Origin: Deinococcus cellulosilyticus NBRC 106333 = KACC 11606
Lineage (GTDB): Bacteria; Deinococcota; Deinococci; Deinococcales; Deinococcaceae
Reading direction: 5' to 3'
Assembly (NCBI RefSeq): GCF_007990775.1
Contig: NZ_BJXB01000031.1
Coordinates: 1-60,557, forward strand
Length of the DNA stretch: 60,557 nucleotides
Shown here piece after piece: positions 8,695-17,368 of the stretch; position 1 is the first letter of the stretch; every line of letters starts with the position of its first letter. The position numbers were made by a program, and so were the translations under genes. The notes below the pieces were generated by a model, which worked only from the letters and a program-made list of their open reading frames with translations, was not told where the DNA came from and did no database searches.

Positions 8695-10584
8695 ATGAAA
8701 CACCCCCTCTTTGCCCTGATCCTTTCCGGGTTGCTTGCTTCTTGCGCCCAGAAAGCCACCTCCAACCTCCCTGTGCTTCCCGAACCTCCTCGAAACACCA
8801 CCCATCTGGTGGAAGTGGCATTCAATGGTGTGGGAACCGCCCAGCCCACCAGCAGCGCAAAAACCCTGCAATCCTCAGGCCTCCAGAAACAGGGCCTGCA
8901 AACAGTCACCGGAGAGTTGCAGTTCACCTCCCTGTCCACCAGCACGTTCACCGTCAAACGCACAGGAACACGCTTCGTGACCGCCACCTACCAGATCACC
9001 AACAACACTGGCCGCACCCTGCATGACCTGGGCCTGGTGGGTGTCGCCCTGAACGACACCGATGGTGACGCCAGCAACAACAGTGTGTCTCCCACCGCAC
9101 AGGGCACCGCTTTCAGGAGCCTGAAACACTACGATGGCTCAGACGCCAGTGAAAAAGCGCCTGTTCTGGTTCCTGGCACAGCCCAGAAATACGATTACCG
9201 TTCAGACAGTGCCGTTGCCGATGACAGTGGAACCGTTTACCGCAGTGGCCTGGACCTGAACGGCTTCACTCCAGCAGCACCTTCGGGTCTCACAATGAAC
9301 GTGCAGGACTTCGGGTGGTTCCTGGAAGGCGATTTCCCCAGTGGCACCTCGCAGGTGGTGACGTTCTCGGTGGCTTTCCCGATGGATGCGGACCCCAGAA
9401 ATGATCCCTACAGTTTCTCCTTTGTGGCCACCTACAGCGAAAATGTGCTTCCCGAGCCCACACAGTTTGTCACCCTTGGGGGCGCGCTGAACGTCTCACC
9501 CGATGCCAGCCGTCCATTCATCGCAGTGGACCAGAACAACACCCCGGTGGTCTCCTACATGGAGTGGTTCAACGACATTGGCACGGTCACGCAGGTGAAG
9601 CGCTGGAATGGCAGCACCTGGGATGCCTATCCTGTCCCTTTCAACAGCGCAACCGAAGGGGCGAGAGAACCCAGTGTGGCCCTGACGCCCTCTGGAAACC
9701 CCGTGGTGATGGCCCAGACGTACGGAGGGAGAGGCCTGGCTCTGGCTGTGAAGCGCTGGAATGGCAACAGCTGGGATGATCTGGGCACTGCCGTTGAACT
9801 GGACGACATGCACATGCACCTCGACACAGGGTCCATGCAACTCGCTGTGGCACCAGATGGTGCGCCCGTGGTGGTCTACACGGGCATGAAGGCCGATTAC
9901 AGCACCCCATCGGATGAACTGCACGTCCTCAAATACCAGACGGGGACAGGCTGGGTGGATCTCGGAGGCGCATTGAATTTTGGTCAGTACCATTACCTGG
10001 AATTCCCCAGTGTGGCTTTCAACACCTCCGGGCAACCCGTGGTGGCGTGGGCAGAAGCGGTGGACAACCAGTCAGGCGATGTGTGGGTGAAAGCCTGGAA
10101 TGGTACGTCCTGGACACAACTCGGTGGTCCGCTTGATGTCAACCAGAGCCACCATGTGCTCAACACCTCTGTTGCAGTGGGCAAAAACAACGTGCCTGTG
10201 GTGGGCTGGAGTGAATACGGCAATGATTACAACGCCAATGTCCATGTGAAACGCTGGGATGGCAACACCTGGGTTCAACTCGGTGGTCCCCTGGACAGTG
10301 TGGAAACCAGACAGGCCTACCAACCCACTGTGGTGGTGGACAGCAGCAACCGCCCCGTGGTCTCCTGGTACGAAGAAATGGGCAATGGCCTGCAGTACCA
10401 TGTGAAACGCTGGAATGGCAACACCTGGGATACCCTGCTTTCTCCGGTGCACCCAGAGAGCTCTGCAGCGTACGATTACATGCGCATGGCTGCTGGCCCC
10501 AACAACAGCGTGAGTGTGGTGTGGAACCAGTACAGTGCCAGCACCGCCAACCAGAGCCAGATTCTGGTCAAGCGTTTCGAGTAA
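8695..10584 (+). CDS. Secreted lipoprotein: shared N-terminal domain plus propeller-like repeats
   Basis: A 629-residue lipoprotein: signal peptide with lipobox LLASC (Cys about residue 17), SD AGGCAGG before ATG 8695. Residues about 33-245 form a domain clearly related to the N-terminus of the nuclease at 17454-20795: both carry TNNTGRTL, DTDGD with SNN following, a D[FY]GW motif and MDAD before a DP[YF] motif. Residues about 255-629 contain some six repeats of about 60 residues with a PVVSW or PVV-like strand and a VKRWNG..W..LGG strand, which looks like a beta-propeller. No catalytic motif is seen; binding of a ligand or cell-surface polymer is a guess. Confidence 0.9.
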   Translation: MKHPLFALILSGLLASCAQKATSNLPVLPEPPRNTTHLVEVAFNGVGTAQPTSSAKTLQSSGLQKQGLQTVTGELQFTSLSTSTFTVKRTGTRFVTATYQITNNTGRTLHDLGLVGVALNDTDGDASNNSVSPTAQGTAFRSLKHYDGSDASEKAPVLVPGTAQKYDYRSDSAVADDSGTVYRSGLDLNGFTPAAPSGLTMNVQDFGWFLEGDFPSGTSQVVTFSVAFPMDADPRNDPYSFSFVATYSENVLPEPTQFVTLGGALNVSPDASRPFIAVDQNNTPVVSYMEWFNDIGTVTQVKRWNGSTWDAYPVPFNSATEGAREPSVALTPSGNPVVMAQTYGGRGLALAVKRWNGNSWDDLGTAVELDDMHMHLDTGSMQLAVAPDGAPVVVYTGMKADYSTPSDELHVLKYQTGTGWVDLGGALNFGQYHYLEFPSVAFNTSGQPVVAWAEAVDNQSGDVWVKAWNGTSWTQLGGPLDVNQSHHVLNTSVAVGKNNVPVVGWSEYGNDYNANVHVKRWDGNTWVQLGGPLDSVETRQAYQPTVVVDSSNRPVVSWYEEMGNGLQYHVKRWNGNTWDTLLSPVHPESSAAYDYMRMAAGPNNSVSVVWNQYSASTANQSQILVKRFE

Positions 10585-10612
10585 AACCCGCTCTTCAGAT
10601 CTCTCAGACCAG

Positions 10613-10644
10613 GGGCTGCCTGTAACACTTCAGGTGGCCCTTTT
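10613..10644 (+). terminator. Probable intrinsic terminator after the propeller lipoprotein
   Basis: Ten-base-pair stem GGGCTGCCTG / CAGGTGGCCC, including two G-U pairs in RNA, eight-base loop, then TTTT. It lies between two convergent genes. Confidence 0.6.
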
Positions 10645-10654
10645 GCTGGGTTCA

Positions 10655-11095
10655 TCAGGACCCTGAAGTGCGGGAGAAACACCACACCTGCTTCTGGTCC
10701 ACACAGAACTGCGGCTCTCCGGTCCACCAGCGGAAATGCACCCTGGGTTCCAGGGCACTGTTGAAGAACACCCACTTGAAGGCTTTCTGGGTGGAAGGTC
10801 TGGTTTTGAGGACCAGTCCTGTACTGGAATTCCACTTCCAGTAACCGATCTGCTGCACTTTGCCGTCAATTTCACGGTACACGCCCCCTCCACGCAGCAT
10901 GAAAGAGGTGGATTTGGGGCAACTGGCATGGCAGGTCCAGGTGCCATTCAGGTCACGGGGGGTGGCCAGATAGGTGTTGATCACCGGCAGGCCCGCCATG
11001 GCAATCAGGATCACCAGGGCAATGGAAAACAGTGCCCAGAAGGCATTGCGGTTCATGTGGGATCGAGAGGCAGGTTTCTGAAGGGCCACTCCCAT
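10655..11095 (-). CDS. Membrane-anchored protein of unknown function
   Basis: A 146-residue protein with one N-terminal transmembrane segment (about residues 18-38, AFWALFSIALVILIAMAG) followed by an external domain with two cysteine pairs (CHASC near residue 55 and two near the C-terminus). The domain is tryptophan-rich and ends in an RTSGS tail. Start 11095 is chosen because GGAAGGAGG lies six bases upstream; the inner ATG at 11056 has no such site. No family is recognised. Confidence 0.7.
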   Translation of the reverse strand: MGVALQKPASRSHMNRNAFWALFSIALVILIAMAGLPVINTYLATPRDLNGTWTCHASCPKSTSFMLRGGGVYREIDGKVQQIGYWKWNSSTGLVLKTRPSTQKAFKWVFFNSALEPRVHFRWWTGEPQFCVDQKQVWCFSRTSGS

Positions 11096-11353
11096 GTCAG
11101 GCCTCCTTCCATGCAAAGGGTCTGAAAATCAACAAAGCCATCACGCCACCTCCGGGGACAGGGCAGAGAACGTTTCTGGAACAGGATCAGCTGCAAAACA
11201 CATCTCCTGTCTTCATGATGCATCCGAACGGTCAGCGGTGAAACAGCAAATGCACTTGACAGCGGACAAAAGACATTTCAGCAACACCCACAGTCACAAA
11301 GCGGGTCAATCAGAGTAAGATGGGACAGATTTTCAGTTTCCTCTGACACCCCC

Positions 11354-12715
11354 ATGCGCAAGAATCCCAGACCCCTGAACCCTTTTCAGATGATTGCCCT
11401 GACGTTCCTGTTCGGACTGGTCATTGGCACGGTGCTGCTGTCGATGCCTTTCAGTGCAGCGCCTGGCAAGGAAGTCACCTTTTTACAGGCCCTCTTTACA
11501 GCCACCAGTGCATTGTGCATCACTGGACTCGCCGTTCTGGACACGGCCAGCACCTTCAGTGTGTGGGGGGAACTGGTGATCATGGTGCTGATCCAGATCG
11601 GAGGACTGGGCATCCTGACCTTCGGGACAGCCTTTGCTGTTTTTGCCGGGCGGCGCATGGGCGTGCAGGAACGCCTGAACCTCGCCACCCAGCTTGGGGG
11701 CGTCAATGCAGGTGAGGTCAAACACATTCTGGTGCAGATCTTCCGCTTCGTGATGGTGATTGAACTGGCAGGCACATTGCTTTTGTACATCCACTTTCTG
11801 CCCCTCGAAGGTCCTGTGGGAGGGCTGTATTACGCAGCTTTTCATGCAGTGAGTGCCTTCAATAACGCGGGTTTTGCCCTGTACCCCGACAGCCTGATGC
11901 GATTTGTGGATGACAAGTACGTGAATCTGGTGATTTCTGCCCTGGTCATTCTGGGCAGCATGGGGTTTCTGGTGATGGCCTCCCTGCTGCTGCACCTTCA
12001 GAAGCCCAGACAGCACCGCCTGGACCTGAACGCCTGGATTTCCATCTGGACGTCGGTTTTCCTGCTCTTGCTGGGGTTTTTCACCATCACAGCACTGGAG
12101 TGGAACAATCCAGCAACCCTGGGGAAACTGCACTGGTCAGACCGCATCATGGCAGGGTTCTTTCACTCCGTTGCACCCAGATCAATCGGGTTCAACACCG
12201 TGGATTACGGCCTGATGCACCATGGGACCCTGCTCATCACCATCATGCTGATGTTCGTGGGGGCCAATCCGGGGTCCACCGGGGGGGGCATCAAGACCAC
12301 CACCTTTTTTGTGTTGATCACCAGCGTCTGGAGCATGCTGAGGGGCAGGGGGGAAATGGTCGCCTTCAAACGGCGCATCGAACAGGACATCGTGATGCGG
12401 GCGGGCGTGGTTGCGGTGATGTCCCTGAGCATCATCGTTTTCGCCCTGTTTTTGCTGACCATCACCGAGCAGGAGAACATGGCCCAGGGAAAACTGACCC
12501 TGCTGCAAATCATCTTCGAGACCTTCAGTGCCTTTTGCACGGTGGGCCTGAGCATGAATGCCACAGGACAGTTCTCGGATGCCGGAAAAATCATTCTGGC
12601 TTTTCTGATGTACGTGGGGAGGATCGGGCCCCTCACCTTCGCCATTGCCCTCAGCACCCGTTCCACCAAAGGCGTCATCCATTATCCTGCAGACCGCAAC
12701 ATCCAGATCGGCTAG
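11354..12715 (+). CDS. ktrB: Potassium uptake channel subunit KtrB/TrkH family
   Basis: A 453-residue integral membrane protein of the Trk/Ktr/HKT superfamily that conducts K+ (often Na+-dependent). The four pore-loop glycines are visible in SALCITGLAV, SAFNNAGFALY, RSIGFNTVDYG and FSAFCTVGLS, separated by paired transmembrane helices. The length fits KtrB rather than the longer TrkH. It is followed after 19 bases by the RCK regulatory subunit, so the two form the KtrAB complex. Confidence 0.95.
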   Translation: MRKNPRPLNPFQMIALTFLFGLVIGTVLLSMPFSAAPGKEVTFLQALFTATSALCITGLAVLDTASTFSVWGELVIMVLIQIGGLGILTFGTAFAVFAGRRMGVQERLNLATQLGGVNAGEVKHILVQIFRFVMVIELAGTLLLYIHFLPLEGPVGGLYYAAFHAVSAFNNAGFALYPDSLMRFVDDKYVNLVISALVILGSMGFLVMASLLLHLQKPRQHRLDLNAWISIWTSVFLLLLGFFTITALEWNNPATLGKLHWSDRIMAGFFHSVAPRSIGFNTVDYGLMHHGTLLITIMLMFVGANPGSTGGGIKTTTFFVLITSVWSMLRGRGEMVAFKRRIEQDIVMRAGVVAVMSLSIIVFALFLLTITEQENMAQGKLTLLQIIFETFSAFCTVGLSMNATGQFSDAGKIILAFLMYVGRIGPLTFAIALSTRSTKGVIHYPADRNIQIG

Positions 12716-12734
12716 GAACAGAGAGGAAAAGGAC

Positions 12735-13397
12735 ATGAGAAAACATCAATTTCTGGTCATCGGACTGGGCCGATTTGGGACCGCTGTGGCAACCACCCTG
12801 TACCAGCTCGGACATGAAGTGGTCGCCATCGATGAGCATGAAGAAAACGTGCAGAGGGTCATGAACCACGTCACCCATGTCGCCATGCTGGATGCCACCG
12901 ACGAGCGCGCCCTCTCTGCACTGGGCATTCAGGATTTCGACGTGGTCATTGTGGCCATTGGGGCAGATGTGAAAGCCAACATCCTCACCACCGTGGCCGC
13001 CAAGAGCGCCGGAGCCAAATACGTGGTCAGCAAGGCCGTGGACGACATGACCCGACGGGTGCTGGAGAAAGTGGGGGCAGACCTCGTGGTGCGCCCCGAA
13101 CACGACATGGGGGTGCGTCTGGCCCGCAAACTGGTCCGGCCCCACAGCTTTGATGACATCGACCTGGGCACCGATTACGCCATTGCAGAGGTCACCGCCA
13201 CCGGGCGCATCGAGGGCACTTTAAAGGACCTGAACCTCACCAACCGTTTCGGGGTGCAGGTGATCGCCCTGAAAACCGGCAGTCAGGTGCGCATCTCTCC
13301 GAAGGCCGATGACCGGGTGGTGGCCCACGACACCCTGGTGGTGGTGGGCACCCTGGAGAGCGTGGAACGCCTGATCAGTTACACCGAGGACACCTGA
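12735..13397 (+). CDS. ktrA: Potassium uptake gating subunit KtrA (RCK domain)
   Basis: A 220-residue cytoplasmic protein: RCK_N Rossmann fold with GLGRFGTAV nucleotide-binding loop at residues 9-17 and an acidic residue after the second strand (AIDEHEE), then RCK_C. It binds ATP/ADP or NAD(H) and gates KtrB; RCK_C domains of this type often bind c-di-AMP. Start at 12735 has SD GAGGAAAAGGA. An in-frame upstream start inside ktrB is rejected. Its stop codon TGA directly abuts the stop of the convergent gene (TGATCA at 13395-13400). Confidence 0.95.
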   Translation: MRKHQFLVIGLGRFGTAVATTLYQLGHEVVAIDEHEENVQRVMNHVTHVAMLDATDERALSALGIQDFDVVIVAIGADVKANILTTVAAKSAGAKYVVSKAVDDMTRRVLEKVGADLVVRPEHDMGVRLARKLVRPHSFDDIDLGTDYAIAEVTATGRIEGTLKDLNLTNRFGVQVIALKTGSQVRISPKADDRVVAHDTLVVVGTLESVERLISYTEDT

Positions 13398-14141
13398 TCA
13401 GGGCTGGGGTTCGGCACTGGTGACGGGTTTGTAGTACAGAAATCCCCGTTCAATGCCGTGTGTGGCGACACTGCACCCGGAAGGCTTGAATTCAAAGAGG
13501 GCCTCGTTCTGGTACTGGTCGTCGTTGTTGCTGAGCAGGAGGGGGATTTTGCTGCCATTGGCTTTCCTCAGCACCCCACTGACCTTGTAGCGCCCGATGG
13601 GGATGTCGTAGACCATCAGGTATTCGTCTTCTGTTTTGCGCAGGACCTTTCCGGTGCTGCCGTCAATCAGTGGACCTTGCGGTGTGAAGGTCAGTTCTGC
13701 GGTGTCTCCCTGCTCCACATCCCGACGGAACAACCGGATCTCCCCTCCCCAGAAGCCATTTTCGAGGTCTTCGATTTCTCCGGAGAGTTTCAACTTGAAG
13801 TTGCGCACCAGGTTTTTGGTGGGTGTGAACACCTCGTAACCTTCGCTTTTTTCTGGTGCGACCCGCAGGCAGTAGGTTTTCCCGAGGTACTTGAATTCTG
13901 CGTTGGCGTAAGCGCGGTAAGGCAGTCTGGGCAGCACTGCAGCCTCGTACTTGCCATTCGCATTGGTGCGCACATCCACCTGTCCGGTGGTGAGGGCAGG
14001 ACGGACGATCACTTTTGCTTTCGGAATGGGTTTGCCGCCTGTGCCCAGAACCACACCACTGACGGTGACAGACTGCTGGGCAAGGGCGGCACCTGCAGAG
14101 AAGAGCAGGGTGGAAAGGGTGATTGCAAGGGTTTTTTTCAT
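13398..14141 (-). CDS. Secreted carboxypeptidase-regulatory-like domain protein
   Basis: A 247-residue protein with a Sec signal peptide (MKKTLAITLSTLLFSAGAALA, cleaved after AQA-like site near residue 22) and no lipobox. Residues 24-95 (VSGVVLGTGGKPIPKAKVIV, then G.Y.A) are a carboxypeptidase regulatory-like / CarboxypepD_reg fold, a transthyretin-like beta sandwich. The remaining part has no recognised family. SD AAGGAGG lies six bases before the ATG. No enzyme domain is present, so it is probably a cell-surface binding or structural protein. Confidence 0.85.
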   Translation of the reverse strand: MKKTLAITLSTLLFSAGAALAQQSVTVSGVVLGTGGKPIPKAKVIVRPALTTGQVDVRTNANGKYEAAVLPRLPYRAYANAEFKYLGKTYCLRVAPEKSEGYEVFTPTKNLVRNFKLKLSGEIEDLENGFWGGEIRLFRRDVEQGDTAELTFTPQGPLIDGSTGKVLRKTEDEYLMVYDIPIGRYKVSGVLRKANGSKIPLLLSNNDDQYQNEALFEFKPSGCSVATHGIERGFLYYKPVTSAEPQP

Positions 14142-14272
14142 GATGGCCTCCTTCTTGTGGCTTCAGGATAAAGAAGGAGGCGTGGTTAGTCCGTGATCTG
14201 GTTTTTATGGAAAACGTCTGAACGTCAGGGAGGCCAATCCGGGTTCAATCACGCTCCTGTGTTCACAGAAGG

Positions 14273-14296
14273 GAGGCGACCAGCAAAGGTCGCCTC
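14273..14296 (-). terminator. Probable terminator of the ArsR-SRPBCC operon
   Basis: Nine-base-pair stem GAGGCGACC / GGTCGCCTC with a six-base loop, 25 bases after the SRPBCC stop codon. On the minus strand the following bases are only moderately T-rich (CCTTCT). Confidence 0.5.
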
Positions 14297-14320
14297 TCTT
14301 CAAATCTGGGTCTGGTGGTT

Positions 14321-14848
14321 TCAGTCCTGCGCTGCGGCCAGGTGTTCGGCCAGACGGTCCCAGGTTTCGGTGATGCCTTGCAGCATGCCCATGTCCATCA
14401 CGGTCTTCAGGGCCTCTTCGGTGTCGTATTCGGCGCGGGTGGTGACTTTTGTTCCGCCTTCCACCTCTTCAAAGGTCAGGGTGGAGAGGGTGGCGGGCAT
14501 GTTCTCATTGATGGTGGCCTGAGCGTCAGAGAAGTGGTCAGTGTAGACCAGACGCGCCGGGGCTTCAATCTCCTGGTACACCCCCAGACCCCAGGATTCC
14601 ATGCCGTAGAACTGGCCCTGGTTGGGGTCCACGCATTTCATGCAGTAGTGCCATTTGCCGCCGGGGCGCAGGTCGACGGTGCAGTGGGGCATGTCCCATC
14701 CCCGGGGGCCCCACCATTTGCTGAGGTGTTCTGCGGTGGTGAAGGCTTCAAAAACGAGATCGCGGGGGGCTTTGAACACGCGGTCCAGAACGAGAACTTT
14801 GCCGTTTTCAATGCGGGAGTTGATGGGGTTTTTTGCAGTCTGGGTCAT
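14321..14848 (-). CDS. SRPBCC/AHSA1-family protein
   Basis: A 175-residue START-like fold protein of the activator of Hsp90 ATPase homologue 1 family. Family marks are VLDRVFKAPRDLVFEAFT (first strand and helix), LSKWWGPRGW, TVDLRPGGKWHY and the long C-terminal helix starting at GMLQGITETWDRLAEHL. Such proteins bind small hydrophobic ligands in a deep pocket. The ATG overlaps the ArsR stop in an ATGA, so translation is coupled; ArsR-SRPBCC pairs are a very common two-gene arrangement. Confidence 0.93.
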   Translation of the reverse strand: MTQTAKNPINSRIENGKVLVLDRVFKAPRDLVFEAFTTAEHLSKWWGPRGWDMPHCTVDLRPGGKWHYCMKCVDPNQGQFYGMESWGLGVYQEIEAPARLVYTDHFSDAQATINENMPATLSTLTFEEVEGGTKVTTRAEYDTEEALKTVMDMGMLQGITETWDRLAEHLAAAQD

Positions 14849-15228
14849 GGTTTTCTCCTGTCAGGGTTGGAATTCTGGTCTTCGGTGGGGGTCTGGGATT
14901 CGGTTTTTTCTTTGCGCTCTTGTTGAAGCTTTTGCAGGTAGTCGTCCAGGCGGTCGTAACGTTCTTCCCAGAGCTTGCGGTAGGTGCTGAGCCACTGGTC
15001 GAGTTCCTGAAAGGGTGCAGCCCGCAGGGTGCAGACGCGTTTGTTGGCCACGGCTTCGACTTCGATGAGTCCAGCATCGCTGAGCACACGCAGGTGCTTG
15101 GACGCCTGGGGTTGCCGGATGTCCAGCCGGGTGGCAATTTCGCCAACGGTGAGGGGCTGCTCGATCAGGAGTTCAATGATGTGCAGGCGGTGGGGTTCGG
15201 CCAGGGCACTGAAAGTGGTGGCGTTCAG
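14845..15228 (-). CDS. ArsR-family regulator with probable CTG start
   Basis: A 127-residue winged-helix repressor. The DNA-binding region reads FSALAEPHRLHIIELLIEQ, then TVGEIATRLDIRQPQASKHL with recognition helix QPQASKHLRVL, then a beta wing around VANKRVC; the C-terminal 45 residues are charged and coiled-coil-like. No ATG, GTG or TTG lies in frame between the upstream stop codon and the HTH. A CTG at 15228 has a near-perfect SD (AGGAAAGGAGG) seven bases upstream and begins exactly at the family N-terminus, so it is the likely start. ATG 15087 would cut off most of the HTH. No metal-binding CxC motif is present in the usual ArsR position. Confidence 0.85.
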   Translation of the reverse strand: MNATTFSALAEPHRLHIIELLIEQPLTVGEIATRLDIRQPQASKHLRVLSDAGLIEVEAVANKRVCTLRAAPFQELDQWLSTYRKLWEERYDRLDDYLQKLQQERKEKTESQTPTEDQNSNPDRRKP

Positions 15229-15269
15229 TGGGATTCCTCCTTTCCTGAGGTCTCTCTTGCCTGATGTAA

Positions 15270-15310
15270 GTATGCCATACCAGGAATATTCCTGTCAAGG
15301 AATATTCCTT
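15270..15310 (-). promoter_or_regulatory. ArsR promoter with two tandem 14-bp operator palindromes
   Basis: Perfect palindromes CAGGAATATTCCTG (15281-15294) and AAGGAATATTCCTT (15297-15310) have centres 16 bases apart. On the minus strand TTGACA overlaps their junction and CATACT lies 18 bases further, so the first palindrome fills the promoter spacer. This is the expected place for autorepression by the ArsR protein. Confidence 0.8.
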
Positions 15311-15347
15311 AATCGAATGCATTCTCTGCTCCCCAGGTCTTCTGGAC

Positions 15348-16895
15348 TCAGATCTCCTCAGAGAGCCTGGCCACCCGATTGAACCCACTGTGAATCTGCT
15401 CCAGCACAGTCATCACATCCAGGTGGATGCTGCTGGATTCTCTGGAGTCACTCTTCTCTGAAAGCCTGTGCAGGTGGTTCACACGCTGGGCAATCAGCTT
15501 CTTCTCAAATGCCTCCTCGTTCTGGACCAGATTGCGCCTTTCGCTGAGGGAAGTCACACAGCGCACCATGTGTTCCCGGAGCTCCTGCGCACTCTCCAGC
15601 AGTTCCTGCTCTCCCTCACTGGAAAACCGGTATCCGCGCCGTTCCAGCTTGCGGGGTTGCCGCACCAGACGCTTGCACAGGTCAGCAATGGCTTCCAGTT
15701 CATTGACGGCCAGCAGCAGGGCAGACAGCCGGGATTCCTCCACTTTGCCCGTCAGGCGGCCCAGGGTGATGACCACGGTGTTGACCAGTCGGTCCACATG
15801 CTTCTCTCCAGACTCCACCTCTGCTTGCACGTCTTTGCCCTGCAAACGCAAGATGGCCGTGGCATACAGGTGCTCGGTGCGTTCTGCGATGTGAACCGTT
15901 TCACGCAGGGCCAGACCGTACAGCAGTTCCGGGTCCCGCACAGACTTCTCCAGATCGAGGTGCTTCGGGGCGTGGGGGTCAGGTGGGGTGGGAATGAAAC
16001 GCTCCAGCAGCCTCACAATGGGGGTCAGGAAGGGAATCACCGCCAGCAGCACCAGCACGTTGAACAGGGTGTGCATGTTTGCCACAAAGCGCTGCCCACC
16101 AGAACTGAAGGAGGAAATCCAGCCTGCCACCTGACCGGCAAAGACCACCACCACAGCCCCAAAGAGGATCTTCAAAATCAGGTGCCCGATGGCGGCCCTC
16201 CGTGCATCCACGTTGCTGTTGAGGCTCGCAGTCACTGCAGAAACGGTGGTTCCGATGTTGGCCCCAACAATCAGAGCGATGCTCTGGACCTCGCTGATGA
16301 GGCCGCCACTCAGGAAGGCAAGGCCCAGGGTTGCGGTGGCATTGCTGCTCTGCAAAAGGACCGCTGCAAGGAACACCCCAAACAGGGTCAGGGTGAGGGG
16401 ATGGTCTGCCAGCAGGGCGATGATCTGCTGGGCCAGCGAATTGTTTTTCAGGGGCTCCAGGGACTCCATCAACAGGTCCAGACCCAGAAAAAGCAGGCCG
16501 AAACCCAGCAGGGTCTGCCCAAGTTTGCCGTCCAGAATGCGTTTGCTGCTCAGCAGCAGGCTGGCACCGATCAGCGGGTACTGGATGTTTTCCAGGTCCA
16601 GAGCCAGCAACTGTACGGTGAGGGTCCCGCCAATTCCAGCAGCCAGAGCAACAACCAGGGCCTGCCTGAGGCGCAGGATTCCTGCATTGACGAACTCCAC
16701 GGTCAGCACCGTGATCATGGTGCCTGACTGGGCCACCGCCGTGACCACCGTTCCCACCAGTGCTGCACCAAAGGTTGAACGGGTCACCCGGGCCAGCATG
16801 CGCCGCATGCCCTTGCCCAGCAGGGCCTGAAGGCTGCTGCCGGCCAGTGAAACCCCATAAAGAAAAAGTGCAAGTCCAGTGAGCAGAAGAAACAT
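15348..16895 (-). CDS. Na/Pi cotransporter (NptA/PhoU-domain family)
   Basis: A 515-residue protein with eight to nine membrane segments (residues 1-310) and a C-terminal cytoplasmic PhoU-like four-helix domain (about 320-510). The inverted-repeat QSS motifs are VAQSGTMITV near residue 58 and LLQSSNATATLGLAF near 200; the first is diverged from the usual QSSSATT, the second is closer. The family carries sodium-dependent phosphate uptake or export. It starts 51 bases after the receiver-like gene, probably one operon with a Pho-like box in front. Confidence 0.9.
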   Translation of the reverse strand: MFLLLTGLALFLYGVSLAGSSLQALLGKGMRRMLARVTRSTFGAALVGTVVTAVAQSGTMITVLTVEFVNAGILRLRQALVVALAAGIGGTLTVQLLALDLENIQYPLIGASLLLSSKRILDGKLGQTLLGFGLLFLGLDLLMESLEPLKNNSLAQQIIALLADHPLTLTLFGVFLAAVLLQSSNATATLGLAFLSGGLISEVQSIALIVGANIGTTVSAVTASLNSNVDARRAAIGHLILKILFGAVVVVFAGQVAGWISSFSSGGQRFVANMHTLFNVLVLLAVIPFLTPIVRLLERFIPTPPDPHAPKHLDLEKSVRDPELLYGLALRETVHIAERTEHLYATAILRLQGKDVQAEVESGEKHVDRLVNTVVITLGRLTGKVEESRLSALLLAVNELEAIADLCKRLVRQPRKLERRGYRFSSEGEQELLESAQELREHMVRCVTSLSERRNLVQNEEAFEKKLIAQRVNHLHRLSEKSDSRESSSIHLDVMTVLEQIHSGFNRVARLSEEI

Positions 16896-16946
16896 GGCCT
16901 GATGGTAAAGCCCGAATTCCTGCCCTTCAGTAATGCTTCAGATGAT

Positions 16947-17321
16947 TCAGGTAGGTTGCGAGGGGTTCAGCAGGGGGTACCTGCGCCACAGGGCATTCAG
17001 GTGGGCCCGCACTTCGCGGGGTTCTGCAGGCTTGTAAATGCAGTCGTCTGCACCCAGATCCAGCAGTTCCACCACCTGCTCCCGGTCCAGTCTGGAGGCC
17101 AGCAGCAGGATTGGCACATTCCAGCGCATCCTGAGCCTCGGGAGCCAGTGCCGCAAATCAAAACGTTCCTGCACCTCCAGCACCAGTGCGTCTGGATTCA
17201 ACTGCAGCATGTTCAGGTCAGGAGCGCTGTACAGCAGGGTTCGCTCTTGCTGCCCATCAAAATAAAGTTGGAGTTTCAGGGTGTTGGTCGAGCATTCCCC
17301 CAGCAGCATTATGGTTTTCAC
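16947..17321 (-). CDS. Stand-alone degenerate response-regulator receiver
   Basis: A 124-residue single-domain CheY-like fold. The conserved lysine is present (DDCIYKPAEPREVRAHL, C-terminal end) and the LLLAS strand carries the Ser/Thr position. The usual phosphorylated aspartate at the end of strand 3 is replaced: the strand reads DALVLEV, giving Glu, and the N-terminal acidic pair is reduced to a single Glu (LLGEC). It is therefore probably a constitutively active-like or protein-binding receiver. It has no output domain and lies directly upstream of the Na/Pi transporter. Confidence 0.75.
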   Translation of the reverse strand: MKTIMLLGECSTNTLKLQLYFDGQQERTLLYSAPDLNMLQLNPDALVLEVQERFDLRHWLPRLRMRWNVPILLLASRLDREQVVELLDLGADDCIYKPAEPREVRAHLNALWRRYPLLNPSQPT

Positions 17322-17368
17322 TTTGCCTCTCTTCTGTCCCCCGTGGGGTCCTGGTTGTACTGTAAGGG

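Noticed and set aside
12645..12734. In-frame extension of KtrA into the ktrB 3' end
   Set aside because: The KtrA family N-terminus (MRKHQFLVIGLGRFG) begins at 12735 with a good SD.
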